In this document: one piece after another, positions 27,285-35,384 of the stretch
Position numbering within the stretch: position 1 is the first letter of the stretch
How the letters are laid out: each line of letters opens with the position of its first letter
From: Halobacteriovorax sp.
GTDB taxonomy: Bacteria; Bdellovibrionota; Bacteriovoracia; Bacteriovoracales; Bacteriovoracaceae
DNA: 64,000 bases
Direction of reading: 5' to 3'
Assembly (NCBI GenBank): GCA_020048985.1
Contig: JAIFLR010000020.1
Coordinates: 40,108 to 104,107 of the forward strand
Translations under genes and position numbers: made by a program
Notes under the pieces: generated by a model
Database searches by the model: none
Told to the model about the DNA's origin: nothing
The model's input: the letters and a program-made list of their open reading frames with translations, nothing else

Positions 27285-28055
27285 TTCTGCATGGATGATG
27301 AACTTATTATAAAAAAGTGGAACACTCTCACTTAAGACTTCATCGATGTACATTTTGAAAAACTGTCTTGAACTAAACTCGCTGCCAAAAAGTTTTATGT
27401 AGAATTCGAGTGAGTTCTCAAATCTTCCTTTCCATTGTTGCGCCTCAAGCTTACGGCCTTCCCCTTGAAAATCCATCACCTCTGTTCTCCAGGTAATATT
27501 GGAAAATCCGACACTTTTTAGTATCGAAGGGATAATACGTGCTACGTTGAGGTCGCCATCAAATGCAGCCTTTACCATTTGCATCCTCTTTAATAATTCC
27601 TTATTTTGAGTTCCTAAATTCAGAAACAGCCCATCCGGATCAATGATACAGACTTTTCCTCCATGGGACAGCGCCTGATAAAAATGGGAAAATGCCTTCA
27701 CTAGCTTCTCCTCATTTAAATGGTGAGCTACTAATCTATTAAAGATAAAGTCGTACTTCTCATCAAAAGGATTATTGACGAAATCTTGTTGGAAAAAAGT
27801 TGTCTGTAGTAATTTTTGATTTTTTTTAGCGTATTCAAGGGACGGTATACTTAAATCGCATCCTGATATTAAGGTTTGAGGATATTTGGATTCAATAAAT
27901 CGGCAAAGGACTCCAGACCCGCAGCCAGCATCGAGGACCTTTGACCCGTTCTTGAGTTGGATATCTTTTAATTCATGATCGAGCGAGAATTGGTCCATTG
28001 TCGTTTGTTCATCCAGTCGTCTCGCTTCATTATTTCCTTGTAAAATATAGCTCAT
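27276..28055 (-). CDS. Class I SAM-dependent methyltransferase
   Basis: Motif I is clear (KVLDAGCGSGVLCRFIE), followed by SGCDLSIPSLEYAK (motif II region), FIFNRLVAHHLNEEKLVKAF (post-II) and GGKVCIIDPDGLFL. This fits methyltransferases of the UbiE/Methyltransf_25 group acting on small molecules. The substrate is unknown. The ATG at 28055 has AAGGTGG five bases upstream and is preferred to the GTG nine bases before it. It is divergent from an acyltransferase-like gene with a 125-base intergenic region and may be functionally linked. Confidence 0.85.
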   Translation of the reverse strand: MSYILQGNNEARRLDEQTTMDQFSLDHELKDIQLKNGSKVLDAGCGSGVLCRFIESKYPQTLISGCDLSIPSLEYAKKNQKLLQTTFFQQDFVNNPFDEKYDFIFNRLVAHHLNEEKLVKAFSHFYQALSHGGKVCIIDPDGLFLNLGTQNKELLKRMQMVKAAFDGDLNVARIIPSILKSVGFSNITWRTEVMDFQGEGRKLEAQQWKGRFENSLEFYIKLFGSEFSSRQFFKMYIDEVLSESVPLFYNKFIIHAEKN

Positions 28056-28180
28056 TTTTACCACCTTGTTGTCCTGTTATCGGTCGGGAGTGCTTGTCAA
28101 TAAAGGTTTTTTTATTTTAATTCTATTGCTTTATATCTTGGCAAATATTCCGATATGAACCTTGCCCAAGGAGGTGCCGG

Positions 28181-28894
28181 ATGACAATTGATAAGTTACT
28201 GCGCGAGAAATACCGTATGGTTTTGATAAGATCCCCTCACGAAATCATGCATGATCATTTCACTAGCGAGCTATTCCCCAAAGTTATAAATCTTAAAACA
28301 ACTGGTTACCAAAAAGAATATGGTGAGTTTGTCTTACCCTTCGATAGTTCCGATTTTGTAGCTTCACACCTATTGCTCACGGAAATTATGACCGATGGGT
28401 CCCTGAGTCCTGTTTTAGGGTTTAAATCTGTGACTTTAAAAAGGTGTGATGATTATAAAATTCCGTTCCCCGTTCTGGGTATGGTGGAGGGCACAACTCC
28501 TAATCCGGAGTATAGAAAAAGTTTTTTGAAAATAATGAACAAATATAGGGAAGAAGGTAGGAGTGATCAATTGGCCTATAACGGATCCTTCACAATACTT
28601 CCACAGCTGAGAGAAAATAAAATACTCATGAAGTCTTTATCGACGACATTTAACGTTCATAAAAAAAAGGCTGAGCTGGGCTGGAATTTCATTGATGGCG
28701 GGAATGGTATTCTTGAGGCCTATAACTGCAAAGTTTTATGCGGATCAAGCTTTATTCCAATGGAGTTAATTGATATTAAAGCAAAAAGCCAGGAGCCCTC
28801 TAGTAAGTTCAAAGATATGTGGGACTCAAAGGTGACCTTAGATCGGGAGTCGATTGAGAAAATTTCAATTGAAAAAATTAAAAAGGCGGCTTGA
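28181..28894 (+). CDS. Unassigned protein resembling N-acyltransferases of the autoinducer-synthase fold
   Basis: A GGAGGT ribosome site five bases upstream supports the ATG at 28181. The 237-residue protein has the order of features seen in GNAT-fold acyl-homoserine-lactone-synthase-like and N-acyl-amino-acid-synthase-like proteins. These are an N-terminal Arg/Tyr helix (LLREKYRMVLIRSPHEIM), a YGEFVLPFDSSDFVASHLLL segment, and a strand with LGFKSVTLKRC. I cannot name a family and the match is only by pattern, so the substrate is unknown. It is not exported. It ends one base from the convergent XRE-type gene. Confidence 0.6.
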   Translation: MTIDKLLREKYRMVLIRSPHEIMHDHFTSELFPKVINLKTTGYQKEYGEFVLPFDSSDFVASHLLLTEIMTDGSLSPVLGFKSVTLKRCDDYKIPFPVLGMVEGTTPNPEYRKSFLKIMNKYREEGRSDQLAYNGSFTILPQLRENKILMKSLSTTFNVHKKKAELGWNFIDGGNGILEAYNCKVLCGSSFIPMELIDIKAKSQEPSSKFKDMWDSKVTLDRESIEKISIEKIKKAA

Positions 28895-28895
28895 A

Positions 28896-29783
28896 TTAGT
28901 GGTAGTTTAAATTGTGGAGATGATTTTTGGGAAAGTACGATATTTCGTATAGATCATGGTCATCTCCATTTGAAAAACTTCGAATCTGGTCACAGTGAAC
29001 AACAAAATCTCCAAACAATGTTGGCAATCCCTGCAGAAAGCCTTTTCTCAAATGTTCCATGGGACGTGACATTAGTGTTTGGGCATCAAACGTCTCAATC
29101 AACTGCTTATTAGGGCGGCCTGAAATGCAAATATAATTTGTGCTACTTTCTTCGATCTGCCAGCGGTAGTTCTTCTCAACATGGTCTGGTGCAAATTGTT
29201 CAAAGAACCATTCAAACATGTCTCTATTGGTCCTCAGGTCCTTCAAGGTTTTGGTTAAAATAGTATTGGGGGCCAAGAGTGAAGTGGAATTGGCACCCAT
29301 TGCTTCAACGGCTTTAGGCCCTTGAAAGTCATATAGGTAATGGGTAAGGTCTGTAGAAAGTAGAATGTTATTTTTAAGAGAATGATCGACAAACTGGCTT
29401 CTTCTTAACTGATGCCGCTGCATCACTAATTCCTGATAGCGTCTCCCAAAAATCTTCTCAATGTAGTCGAGCATGTAGGCGCCGGTAAAACGAGAACTCA
29501 GAGGTGCAAAGCGAGTATATTTTTCTGGTAACATGTCATGGGAATGGAATTGCGCATAAATGACGTTAAAATCAACTTTTTTTGCCACAACACTATCGAG
29601 GGTTACATTTAATGCATTAAATATTGAGAGTAGGGAAGTAACTGGTAGCTTTGAAGCTTGAGAATGGTTTTTTATACCCAGAGAATCCATAAGCTCAACG
29701 AACTTCGAGCCTAATAATACCCTAGAAAAAGAGAAAAAGAAATCGATGTTCTTATTAATTTCAGTTCTAGTGAGGTCATTCAT
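28896..29783 (-). CDS. XRE-like regulator with C-terminal sensor-like domain (295 aa)
   Basis: Residues about 30-65 (LGIKNHSQASKLPVTSLLSIFNAL then NVTLDSVV, read in parts) look like the end of an XRE helix-turn-helix. A roughly 220-residue alpha/beta domain follows, starting with a MLPEKYTRF segment. The layout parallels the C-terminal half of the hydrolase-HTH fusion immediately upstream (HTH, then LP-x-RY, then a mixed domain), so the two may be diverged paralogues. The ATG directly abuts the upstream stop (TAAATG), so translation is almost certainly coupled. The ligand is unknown. Confidence 0.6.
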   Translation of the reverse strand: MNDLTRTEINKNIDFFFSFSRVLLGSKFVELMDSLGIKNHSQASKLPVTSLLSIFNALNVTLDSVVAKKVDFNVIYAQFHSHDMLPEKYTRFAPLSSRFTGAYMLDYIEKIFGRRYQELVMQRHQLRRSQFVDHSLKNNILLSTDLTHYLYDFQGPKAVEAMGANSTSLLAPNTILTKTLKDLRTNRDMFEWFFEQFAPDHVEKNYRWQIEESSTNYICISGRPNKQLIETFDAQTLMSRPMEHLRKGFLQGLPTLFGDFVVHCDQIRSFSNGDDHDLYEISYFPKNHLHNLNYH

Positions 29784-31394
29784 TTAGACTGCGACTTTTA
29801 TAAAGATTTGATCTTTTTCAATTTTGGTTTCAAATTGATATTGCTGGCCAGTAATGGTGTTCAGGATTTCCTGTAGGGAATCAGTTTTGGTGCCCAAGAA
29901 ATGGCGAAATTCATCAAATGAGAAATGCTCAAGTGCCTCACCCGTCGGACTTATAGAGAAGGTTGAAACTTCATCTTCAGAAACTAATTTTCCGGTAAAT
30001 ACTCTGTGGTAATAAGGTTGGTTATCAAACAGAGACTTGATTAGAGAAAATCTTTTTTGTTTCTTCCCATAATCGTTTTGGAGTATGCCATGGTTCTCTA
30101 GAATGGCGGAATACTTCTTGGAGGACTTGATTAAGTCAAAATTGTTCTTGTTACACCATTTAATTAAATCATTAAGAAAATTAAGCGAGAGTTGAAAGTC
30201 GTACACGTAAAACATCTCCGGAACGACCTTGGCTTCCTTAAGAAATTCTGACCATATCTCTTCACCCAGCTCCGTAATGATACAATGTTTGTATGGAATC
30301 AATTCTCTGATTTTGAGCAGGAAATCTACTCGGTAGCGCATGGGGAGAGTAAAACTAGAATCAGCATGTAGGTGGTTTTTGTATTTTTTCATTCCATCGA
30401 TATAGCCTAGGTCCAGAGTTGCGTGAGCATCAAAACCGGCAAATTGGCAAAAGTTGTACCAGTCACTGGCACTTGGCTCTAAATGCATAGACTCGTATTT
30501 AGAAATCCCACTTTGCGATATTCCTAATGCCTTGGAGAGTTCTTTCTGCGATAAGCCTAAAAGAAGTCTTCCCGCCTTCCAAACCTGAGAGATTTTTTTT
30601 AGCTCTAGTTTTTGATTATTTATCGGACTAAATTGATGGCAAAATTTAATTAGGAGCTGATTAAAATCTACTGCATTTTCGATGTGCATATTGTGTGGCG
30701 AAGGTATTTCTTGAACAGTATTAATGTGTGCTTTTATGAATTCACCATTGATTAACGTGTCATGAGTCCCAATAAGATAAGTTTTTAGTCCCTTGTAGGT
30801 TCTAAGCAGCTCACATTCATCTTGGTATTTTCCTTCGCCAAAACTTTTTGCCATAGATTCTCTGAAGTTACTATCTGTCTTCTGGAGCTCCGAGATGTCT
30901 AAATCTGTAATGATGCGGTTTTTATAAAAAGACTTTATAAGATTTGTCACTTCTTGATATGAGAGATCATTTTTAAACAGAAGTCCGAGGTCTTTGTGAG
31001 GGAGGAACGCATTCATATCCAAAGGTTTTTTTAAAGGAGGTGCTCCAAAAAGAAAAAGCCCCAAGGGGGTTAGCTGACTTAAAGCTTGAACTGCTATATG
31101 TCCACCGAGTGAATGCCCAACCAGAATATATTTATTCACTTTAAGTCTTGCGATTAGATCTTTCAGAACGTTGACGAATAAATTCATGTCATAGTTTGCA
31201 GCAGGTGAAGATAGCCCATGTCCGGGAAGGTCAAAGGCAATCAAACGAAAAACACTTAGTGATTCATCGGCCAGTTGGTGCCTGAAGGTTCTAAGGCTGT
31301 GTGAGTTTCCATGAATGAATATTAGTGCCAACTCAGACGAACTCTGATTATCGAAATAGTTAATTTCAAGACCCTGTGATGGGAATGTTGCCAT
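29784..31394 (-). CDS. Alpha/beta hydrolase fused to XRE helix-turn-helix and sensor-like domain
   Basis: Residues about 1-255 form an alpha/beta hydrolase: the oxyanion motif FIHGNSHS, DLPGHGLSS, the nucleophile elbow GHSLGG (Ser about 95), an acid in GTHDTLI (Asp about 212) and a late His in SPHNMHIEN. Residues about 270-325 are an XRE HTH (LSQKELSKALGISQSGISKYE). The remainder, about 200 residues, is an unassigned domain resembling the C-terminal part of the next gene. All catalytic residues appear present. An enzyme and a DNA-binding domain in one chain suggests a regulator that binds or hydrolyses its own ligand. The ATG at 31394 has AGAGG five bases upstream; an ATG 15 bases earlier lacks one. 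Confidence 0.8.
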   Translation of the reverse strand: MATFPSQGLEINYFDNQSSSELALIFIHGNSHSLRTFRHQLADESLSVFRLIAFDLPGHGLSSPAANYDMNLFVNVLKDLIARLKVNKYILVGHSLGGHIAVQALSQLTPLGLFLFGAPPLKKPLDMNAFLPHKDLGLLFKNDLSYQEVTNLIKSFYKNRIITDLDISELQKTDSNFRESMAKSFGEGKYQDECELLRTYKGLKTYLIGTHDTLINGEFIKAHINTVQEIPSPHNMHIENAVDFNQLLIKFCHQFSPINNQKLELKKISQVWKAGRLLLGLSQKELSKALGISQSGISKYESMHLEPSASDWYNFCQFAGFDAHATLDLGYIDGMKKYKNHLHADSSFTLPMRYRVDFLLKIRELIPYKHCIITELGEEIWSEFLKEAKVVPEMFYVYDFQLSLNFLNDLIKWCNKNNFDLIKSSKKYSAILENHGILQNDYGKKQKRFSLIKSLFDNQPYYHRVFTGKLVSEDEVSTFSISPTGEALEHFSFDEFRHFLGTKTDSLQEILNTITGQQYQFETKIEKDQIFIKVAV

Positions 31395-31437
31395 GCAGAC
31401 CTCTTTCATAAGTTGTTAATTTATAAGATAAAATACG

Positions 31438-31465
31438 ATTATTCAATAATTCGTTTAGGAATAAT
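31438..31465. promoter_or_regulatory. Inverted repeat between divergent regulator and kinase genes
   Basis: ATTATTC at 31438-31444 and GAATAAT at 31459-31465 are perfect inverted copies 14 bases apart, in the AT-rich gap between the hydrolase-HTH gene and the histidine kinase. The size suits an operator for an HTH dimer, possibly autoregulatory. Confidence 0.4.
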
Positions 31466-31531
31466 GTTGATCATTTAAGGCTTCGTTATTACGATGATTT
31501 ATGTTTAAAAATCTTAACAAGGGCAAGTCAA

Positions 31532-32620
31532 TTGAGTGCAGGACGATTAGAATCTATTGTGGCCCATTCTGGCTTAGGTTTTTGGAACTTTAAACGAGAT
31601 CACGATCATTATTTTTCTCCCCAGATATTTACTATCCTAGGCCTTGAATCTGATGAAGCGACCGTGGAGAATTTTGTTTCTAAAATATTCAAAGAAGACT
31701 TGGAAAATTTTCAAGACTCAGCTCTTGGTACATCGATCAATAAATGGACATTGCGTGGGCCAACCCTTCAAGAAACGGTGGAATTTAGAGTTGGTCTTGC
31801 AGGGCAAGTGAGACATGTTCGGTGCTCTGGATCCATAGATTGTGATGGTGATGGCGCTCCATTAAGTGTTTTGGGTTATCTTGAGGACGTAAGTTCAGCT
31901 AAGGAAAGAGAGACGCAAGATTTGTTGCATCTCTCAAAAATGGCTACCCTCGGGGAGATGACTTCGGCTATTGTGCACGAAATAAATAATCCCCTTTCAG
32001 TACTGACAAACTACTCTCTATTTCTGCAAAAAATTTCTCCTTCCAGTCCTGATTTGGAACTTTATAACCGTTGTGTTGAAGGGATATCTAAAAATTCTAA
32101 GAGAATTGCTGAAATCGTTCATTCAGTAAAATTCTTCACTGGTGGTGGCTCTTCACAGTATTTAGAAATTTCGAGTTTAAAGGCCATCTTGAAAGAGACA
32201 TTTATTATTTGCCAGGAAAATATGAAGTGGAAGTCAGTTGCATTTGAATTTATATGTGATGAGGAAATAACATTAGAGTGCAAACCCATTCAGATTTCTC
32301 AAGTTTTAATTAATCTCATTTGTAATTCAGTGATGGCCATCAGTCATTCGGACGAAAAATGGATTAAAATCAACGTCTCCGTAGATAACGATGTCATTAA
32401 GATAGGAGTAATGGATAGTGGTAAAGGTATCTGTGACAGCATCGCCAAATCCATGACAAAGCCATATTTCACCACAAAAAAACGAGAAGATGGCACAGGC
32501 ATTGGATTGACGATATGTAAGGCAATTGCTGAACGACATCATGGCAGACTGTACTATGATGCTACTTCAAAAAATACGCTCTTTGTCCTCGAACTCCCGG
32601 TCAGGCAGCCCCTCAACTAA
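31532..32620 (+). CDS. PAS-domain sensor histidine kinase
   Basis: A soluble 362-residue kinase. Residues about 10-125 form a PAS domain (GFWNFKRDHDHYFS, LGYLEDVSSAKERE). The HisKA helix has the phospho-acceptor His149 in AIVHEINNPLSVL. The HATPase_c domain has an N box (QVLINLICNSVMAI), G1 as DSGKGI and G2 as GTGIGL. The HEINNPL form and the PAS arrangement are typical of NtrB/AtoS-like kinases that often pair with NtrC-type, sigma-54-activating regulators, but no response regulator is adjacent. No membrane segments are seen. The start is TTG at 31532 with AAGGG upstream. Confidence 0.88.
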   Translation: MSAGRLESIVAHSGLGFWNFKRDHDHYFSPQIFTILGLESDEATVENFVSKIFKEDLENFQDSALGTSINKWTLRGPTLQETVEFRVGLAGQVRHVRCSGSIDCDGDGAPLSVLGYLEDVSSAKERETQDLLHLSKMATLGEMTSAIVHEINNPLSVLTNYSLFLQKISPSSPDLELYNRCVEGISKNSKRIAEIVHSVKFFTGGGSSQYLEISSLKAILKETFIICQENMKWKSVAFEFICDEEITLECKPIQISQVLINLICNSVMAISHSDEKWIKINVSVDNDVIKIGVMDSGKGICDSIAKSMTKPYFTTKKREDGTGIGLTICKAIAERHHGRLYYDATSKNTLFVLELPVRQPLN

Positions 32621-32674
32621 GTTTACAAACTAAATCACGTATCACCAAAAAACAGCTTACATTTAGGTGCCAAC

Positions 32675-32695
32675 TTCTAGATGCTTTTTCTAGAA
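32675..32695. promoter_or_regulatory. 7-bp inverted repeat before the small exported gene
   Basis: TTCTAGA at 32675-32681 and TCTAGAA at 32689-32695 are perfect inverted copies around TGCTTTT, 16 bases before the start codon at 32712. It may be an operator, or a leader hairpin next to the ribosome site. Confidence 0.3.
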
Positions 32696-32711
32696 TGGAG
32701 TGAGGTTACAT

Positions 32712-33065
32712 ATGAAGTTCATTTTTTTGTTACCATTTTTCTTCTTAAACCTACAACTGTTTGCTCAGGAAGAGATAGATCTGGAGCCCCTAGAGCAGGT
32801 TGATGAAGTGATTACTGATGAACCTAAAGAAACAAAAAACGGTGAATGTAATTGCCCTCCACCTGCTGAGGTTCAATCAGAAGAAGCTGCGTCTACGGTG
32901 AACAGTATTTTTCCAGCGGGATCAGTCTTTCTTGTCAGCCCCGAACCAACGCCCGTTGCTCCAGTTCAAAAAGAATCAGAGCAAAAGGAGCAGATCCCTG
33001 GTCACGTTGAAAAGTTACAACGAGGATATAGTGATGACTCTTATAAACAGATCATCAGAGAATAA
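32712..33065 (+). CDS. Small exported protein, acidic and proline-rich (117 aa)
   Basis: The ATG at 32712 has GGAGTGAGG upstream and begins a signal peptide (FIFLLPFFFLNLQLFAQ). The mature chain is acidic and low-complexity (EEIDLEPLEQVDEVITDEP), with a single CNCPPP motif and Pro/Glu-rich spacers. It probably lies in the periplasm as a mostly disordered protein. No family recognised. It ends four bases from the convergent gene. Confidence 0.7.
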   Translation: MKFIFLLPFFFLNLQLFAQEEIDLEPLEQVDEVITDEPKETKNGECNCPPPAEVQSEEAASTVNSIFPAGSVFLVSPEPTPVAPVQKESEQKEQIPGHVEKLQRGYSDDSYKQIIRE

Positions 33066-33069
33066 AGAA

Positions 33070-34119
33070 TTAATCTAAGGCAACCTTATTCTTCTTATTG
33101 TTGGGGTTGTGGATCATAAATTTCATCCCAACACTATTTCCCATAAAGCCAATATTATACTTTTGAGTCCCATCTAGAAAACCATGATCTTGTTTGTAGT
33201 AAGCGAGCTTGTTTTCATAGAACAAACCAAAACGCTCCTTAGGTGTATTGATTTCAACTCGGTTTGTGATGCTTCCACCAAAACCTTGAACACCGTAAGA
33301 GTCTAAATGATCTTCAAACTCCCACCATTGGCCCTCTTTAATCATGACAGTTAAGTTTTCTCCAACCATCACACCAACACCAATGCTTGGGACATAGCTA
33401 ATTGAGCCGAATTTGGTATCAAGTAGTTTGAAGCGGTGTCCGTATCCAATTTCAAATGTCATTTGCTTATGAGTATTTTGGTTGCGAACGAGTTCGCTCT
33501 CCCCTGGAGTCTGATTATATCCATCAAAAGGCTTACTGATCTCCTGGACACCGTCTACAGCGACGCCGTCGATGGTGCCTTTCATGTATTTAACCTGATC
33601 AGTTGCCTGAAGAAATTTAGGATGGAAAGCTGAGATAAAAAATTCATGACCATTTTTTTCAATACTTGCTGTAAATGTATTCGTTGGCTCATCAATGATT
33701 TGAGCAGGATTGTTGCCTTCTTCTTTCCATGTCTCAGGGGTAAAGTATTCACGAGAACCTCTTTCTGCCCACTCGTAATCTTTGATTTCAACGTTGTAGC
33801 GAGTGGAAGAGAATTTTATATCAGTGTTAAAATAAGTCGTAAAAGAATGACTGGCATATAGACGAAATTTCCATTTATCAGTTGGTTTAGGTTCAGGACA
33901 GTCTAATGATTTATTAGGATTGGTGCCTGCCTCAAGTTTAACCACAGATTCTTTAACCTCTGCCTTCATGAATTCAGCACAAAAACCATTATCCACAATG
34001 ATCAAATCTTTTGGAATGTTCTTCCCTTGGCAGATATCTGAAAAGTCTGCTTTCTCTTGGGCCATAGCCGAAAGAGCGGTGAAAGAGATCATTAAAGCAA
34101 AAAGAATGTGTGATTTCAT
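33070..34119 (-). CDS. Predicted outer-membrane protein (349 aa)
   Basis: The start at 34119 (AGGAGTG upstream) encodes a signal peptide ending ALSAMAQ. The mature protein is rich in amphipathic beta strands with aromatic girdle residues (WKFRLYASHSFTTYFNTDI, HRFKLLDTKFGSISYVPSIG, FGLFYENKLAYY), the usual look of a beta barrel. An N-terminal plug-like part has two Cys. No specific porin family was recognised. A sigma-54-type promoter lies 27 bases upstream. Confidence 0.75.
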   Translation of the reverse strand: MKSHILFALMISFTALSAMAQEKADFSDICQGKNIPKDLIIVDNGFCAEFMKAEVKESVVKLEAGTNPNKSLDCPEPKPTDKWKFRLYASHSFTTYFNTDIKFSSTRYNVEIKDYEWAERGSREYFTPETWKEEGNNPAQIIDEPTNTFTASIEKNGHEFFISAFHPKFLQATDQVKYMKGTIDGVAVDGVQEISKPFDGYNQTPGESELVRNQNTHKQMTFEIGYGHRFKLLDTKFGSISYVPSIGVGVMVGENLTVMIKEGQWWEFEDHLDSYGVQGFGGSITNRVEINTPKERFGLFYENKLAYYKQDHGFLDGTQKYNIGFMGNSVGMKFMIHNPNNKKNKVALD

Positions 34120-34145
34120 GGTCACTCCTGTTTGCAATGAATATT

Positions 34146-34160
34146 GCAAGGTCAAGGCCA
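34146..34160 (-). promoter_or_regulatory. Sigma-54 promoter of the outer-membrane protein gene
   Basis: On the minus strand TGGCCTTGACCTTGC runs from 34160 to 34146, fitting TGGC-N7-TTGC with exact spacing. The start codon lies 26 bases downstream, giving a leader of about 15 bases with AGGAGTG. Confidence 0.65.
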
Positions 34161-34239
34161 ACTATAGGTTGTTTCAACCCGAAGGAATTGGTTTAGGACT
34201 GTGAAGTTTCTATTCACTATGTCTAAAAAATAGACACTT

Positions 34240-35307
34240 TTAATGGGGAAGGCGCAGATGGAGGGCTTGCTTACTCTGCCCGTTCTGATGGCAGCTATTG
34301 CATGTATAAATATCGAGGTAGGGCCTTGTTTTGAAGTAACCCTCGGTTTCATCTTCACCCTCTATTAAACCTTGGGCAAGGTCTTTTCTTTGGCTCAAGT
34401 GTTTAAGCATATTCCACTTTTTTGCTTTGGATTTGAAGATAAACCAGTCAACTCTTGTGTATAAGGCTTGAGCTTTTCGAGCATAGGCGATTGAAGCCTC
34501 TTTATTGCTCTTGTGTAGTTTCGCTGCCATTTTAAGATAAGAGTCCCCCATGTATACAGTGACACCCTGGTAGGCAAAAGGTGTTTTAGAAGTTGTATTA
34601 CATTTCTTGGCCTCGCCACGTCGGAAAATGAGTTGGGCACAGGGGGATTCCTTGGAATTCATGAAATCTACCATCTCTAGAAGTTTCTTTTCTCGGGCAT
34701 CTCCAAAGTCATAATCTGAAGACATGGTTAGTGCATTGAAGAGGTGAAAGATAGGAGCTCTCACTGTATTTTCTGTAATGAAATCTAGGATTGCCTCATC
34801 AACTTTGCCTTCAATGTAGAGTTGCCGCCTAAGAAGATTGGCCGAATACCAAGCTGGAATGCGGTCATCCTCAGGGGCAGTGGCCATGGCAACTTTGAGA
34901 AACCTTGCGGCCAAATCATAGCGTGCAATAACTTCTTCTCTTAAATTTCCATTTGTGGTTATTTGCCTGTGAGAAGTAATGTCTTCAAGACCAAGTTTTC
35001 CTTCAAGTGCGCCGTTATTATTATTTAAAAGCATCATTGAGGCATAGACCAGATTCATCGCTAGTTTTACGTGGGAAGAATATTTTTTTCCGGGGGCCCT
35101 GTAATCAGGATTCTCCTGCAAAAAGGTCTCAATATAGAGAGCATGATCAATAAGTTTATTTTCAAACGCAAAAATGGATTTGATTTTTTCTTTGGCCTGA
35201 TAATCAAAGAGAGAGAAATACTCGGTGCCGAGAAGGTTTTCTTTTTTGATGTCTTTGGCCCAGTTTAATGTAGGCAAAAGACATAATAGGAGAAAAAGAG
35301 TTTTCAT
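34240..35307 (-). CDS. Exported helical protein with C-terminal CxxCH heme-c motif
   Basis: The signal peptide (TLFLLLCLLPTLNWAKD) supports the ATG at 35307. The 355-residue protein is largely helical and TPR-like (YDLAARFLKVAMATAPEDD, ASIAYARKAQALYTRV). It ends with IYTCNSCHQNGQS, a single CxxCH motif of the kind that binds c-type heme in the periplasm. A cytochrome with one C-terminal heme site on a helical-repeat body is not a family I recognise. The motif could also bind metal. A sigma-54-like promoter overlaps its start region. Confidence 0.7.
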   Translation of the reverse strand: MKTLFLLLCLLPTLNWAKDIKKENLLGTEYFSLFDYQAKEKIKSIFAFENKLIDHALYIETFLQENPDYRAPGKKYSSHVKLAMNLVYASMMLLNNNNGALEGKLGLEDITSHRQITTNGNLREEVIARYDLAARFLKVAMATAPEDDRIPAWYSANLLRRQLYIEGKVDEAILDFITENTVRAPIFHLFNALTMSSDYDFGDAREKKLLEMVDFMNSKESPCAQLIFRRGEAKKCNTTSKTPFAYQGVTVYMGDSYLKMAAKLHKSNKEASIAYARKAQALYTRVDWFIFKSKAKKWNMLKHLSQRKDLAQGLIEGEDETEGYFKTRPYLDIYTCNSCHQNGQSKQALHLRLPH

Positions 35308-35320
35308 GTTTAAAGTAAAA

Positions 35321-35335
35321 GCAAAGCTCATGCCA
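35321..35335 (-). promoter_or_regulatory. Sigma-54-like promoter very close to a start codon
   Basis: TGGCATGAGCTTTGC on the minus strand (35335-35321) has all fixed positions of the -24/-12 pattern. Transcription would begin about 11-12 bases after the GC, near 35310, only a few bases before the ATG at 35307, which implies a nearly leaderless message. Confidence 0.45.
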
Positions 35336-35384
35336 TTAGCGGTCATGAAATACTAGGCAGTTGGAGATTTAAGCTATCAAGGAT

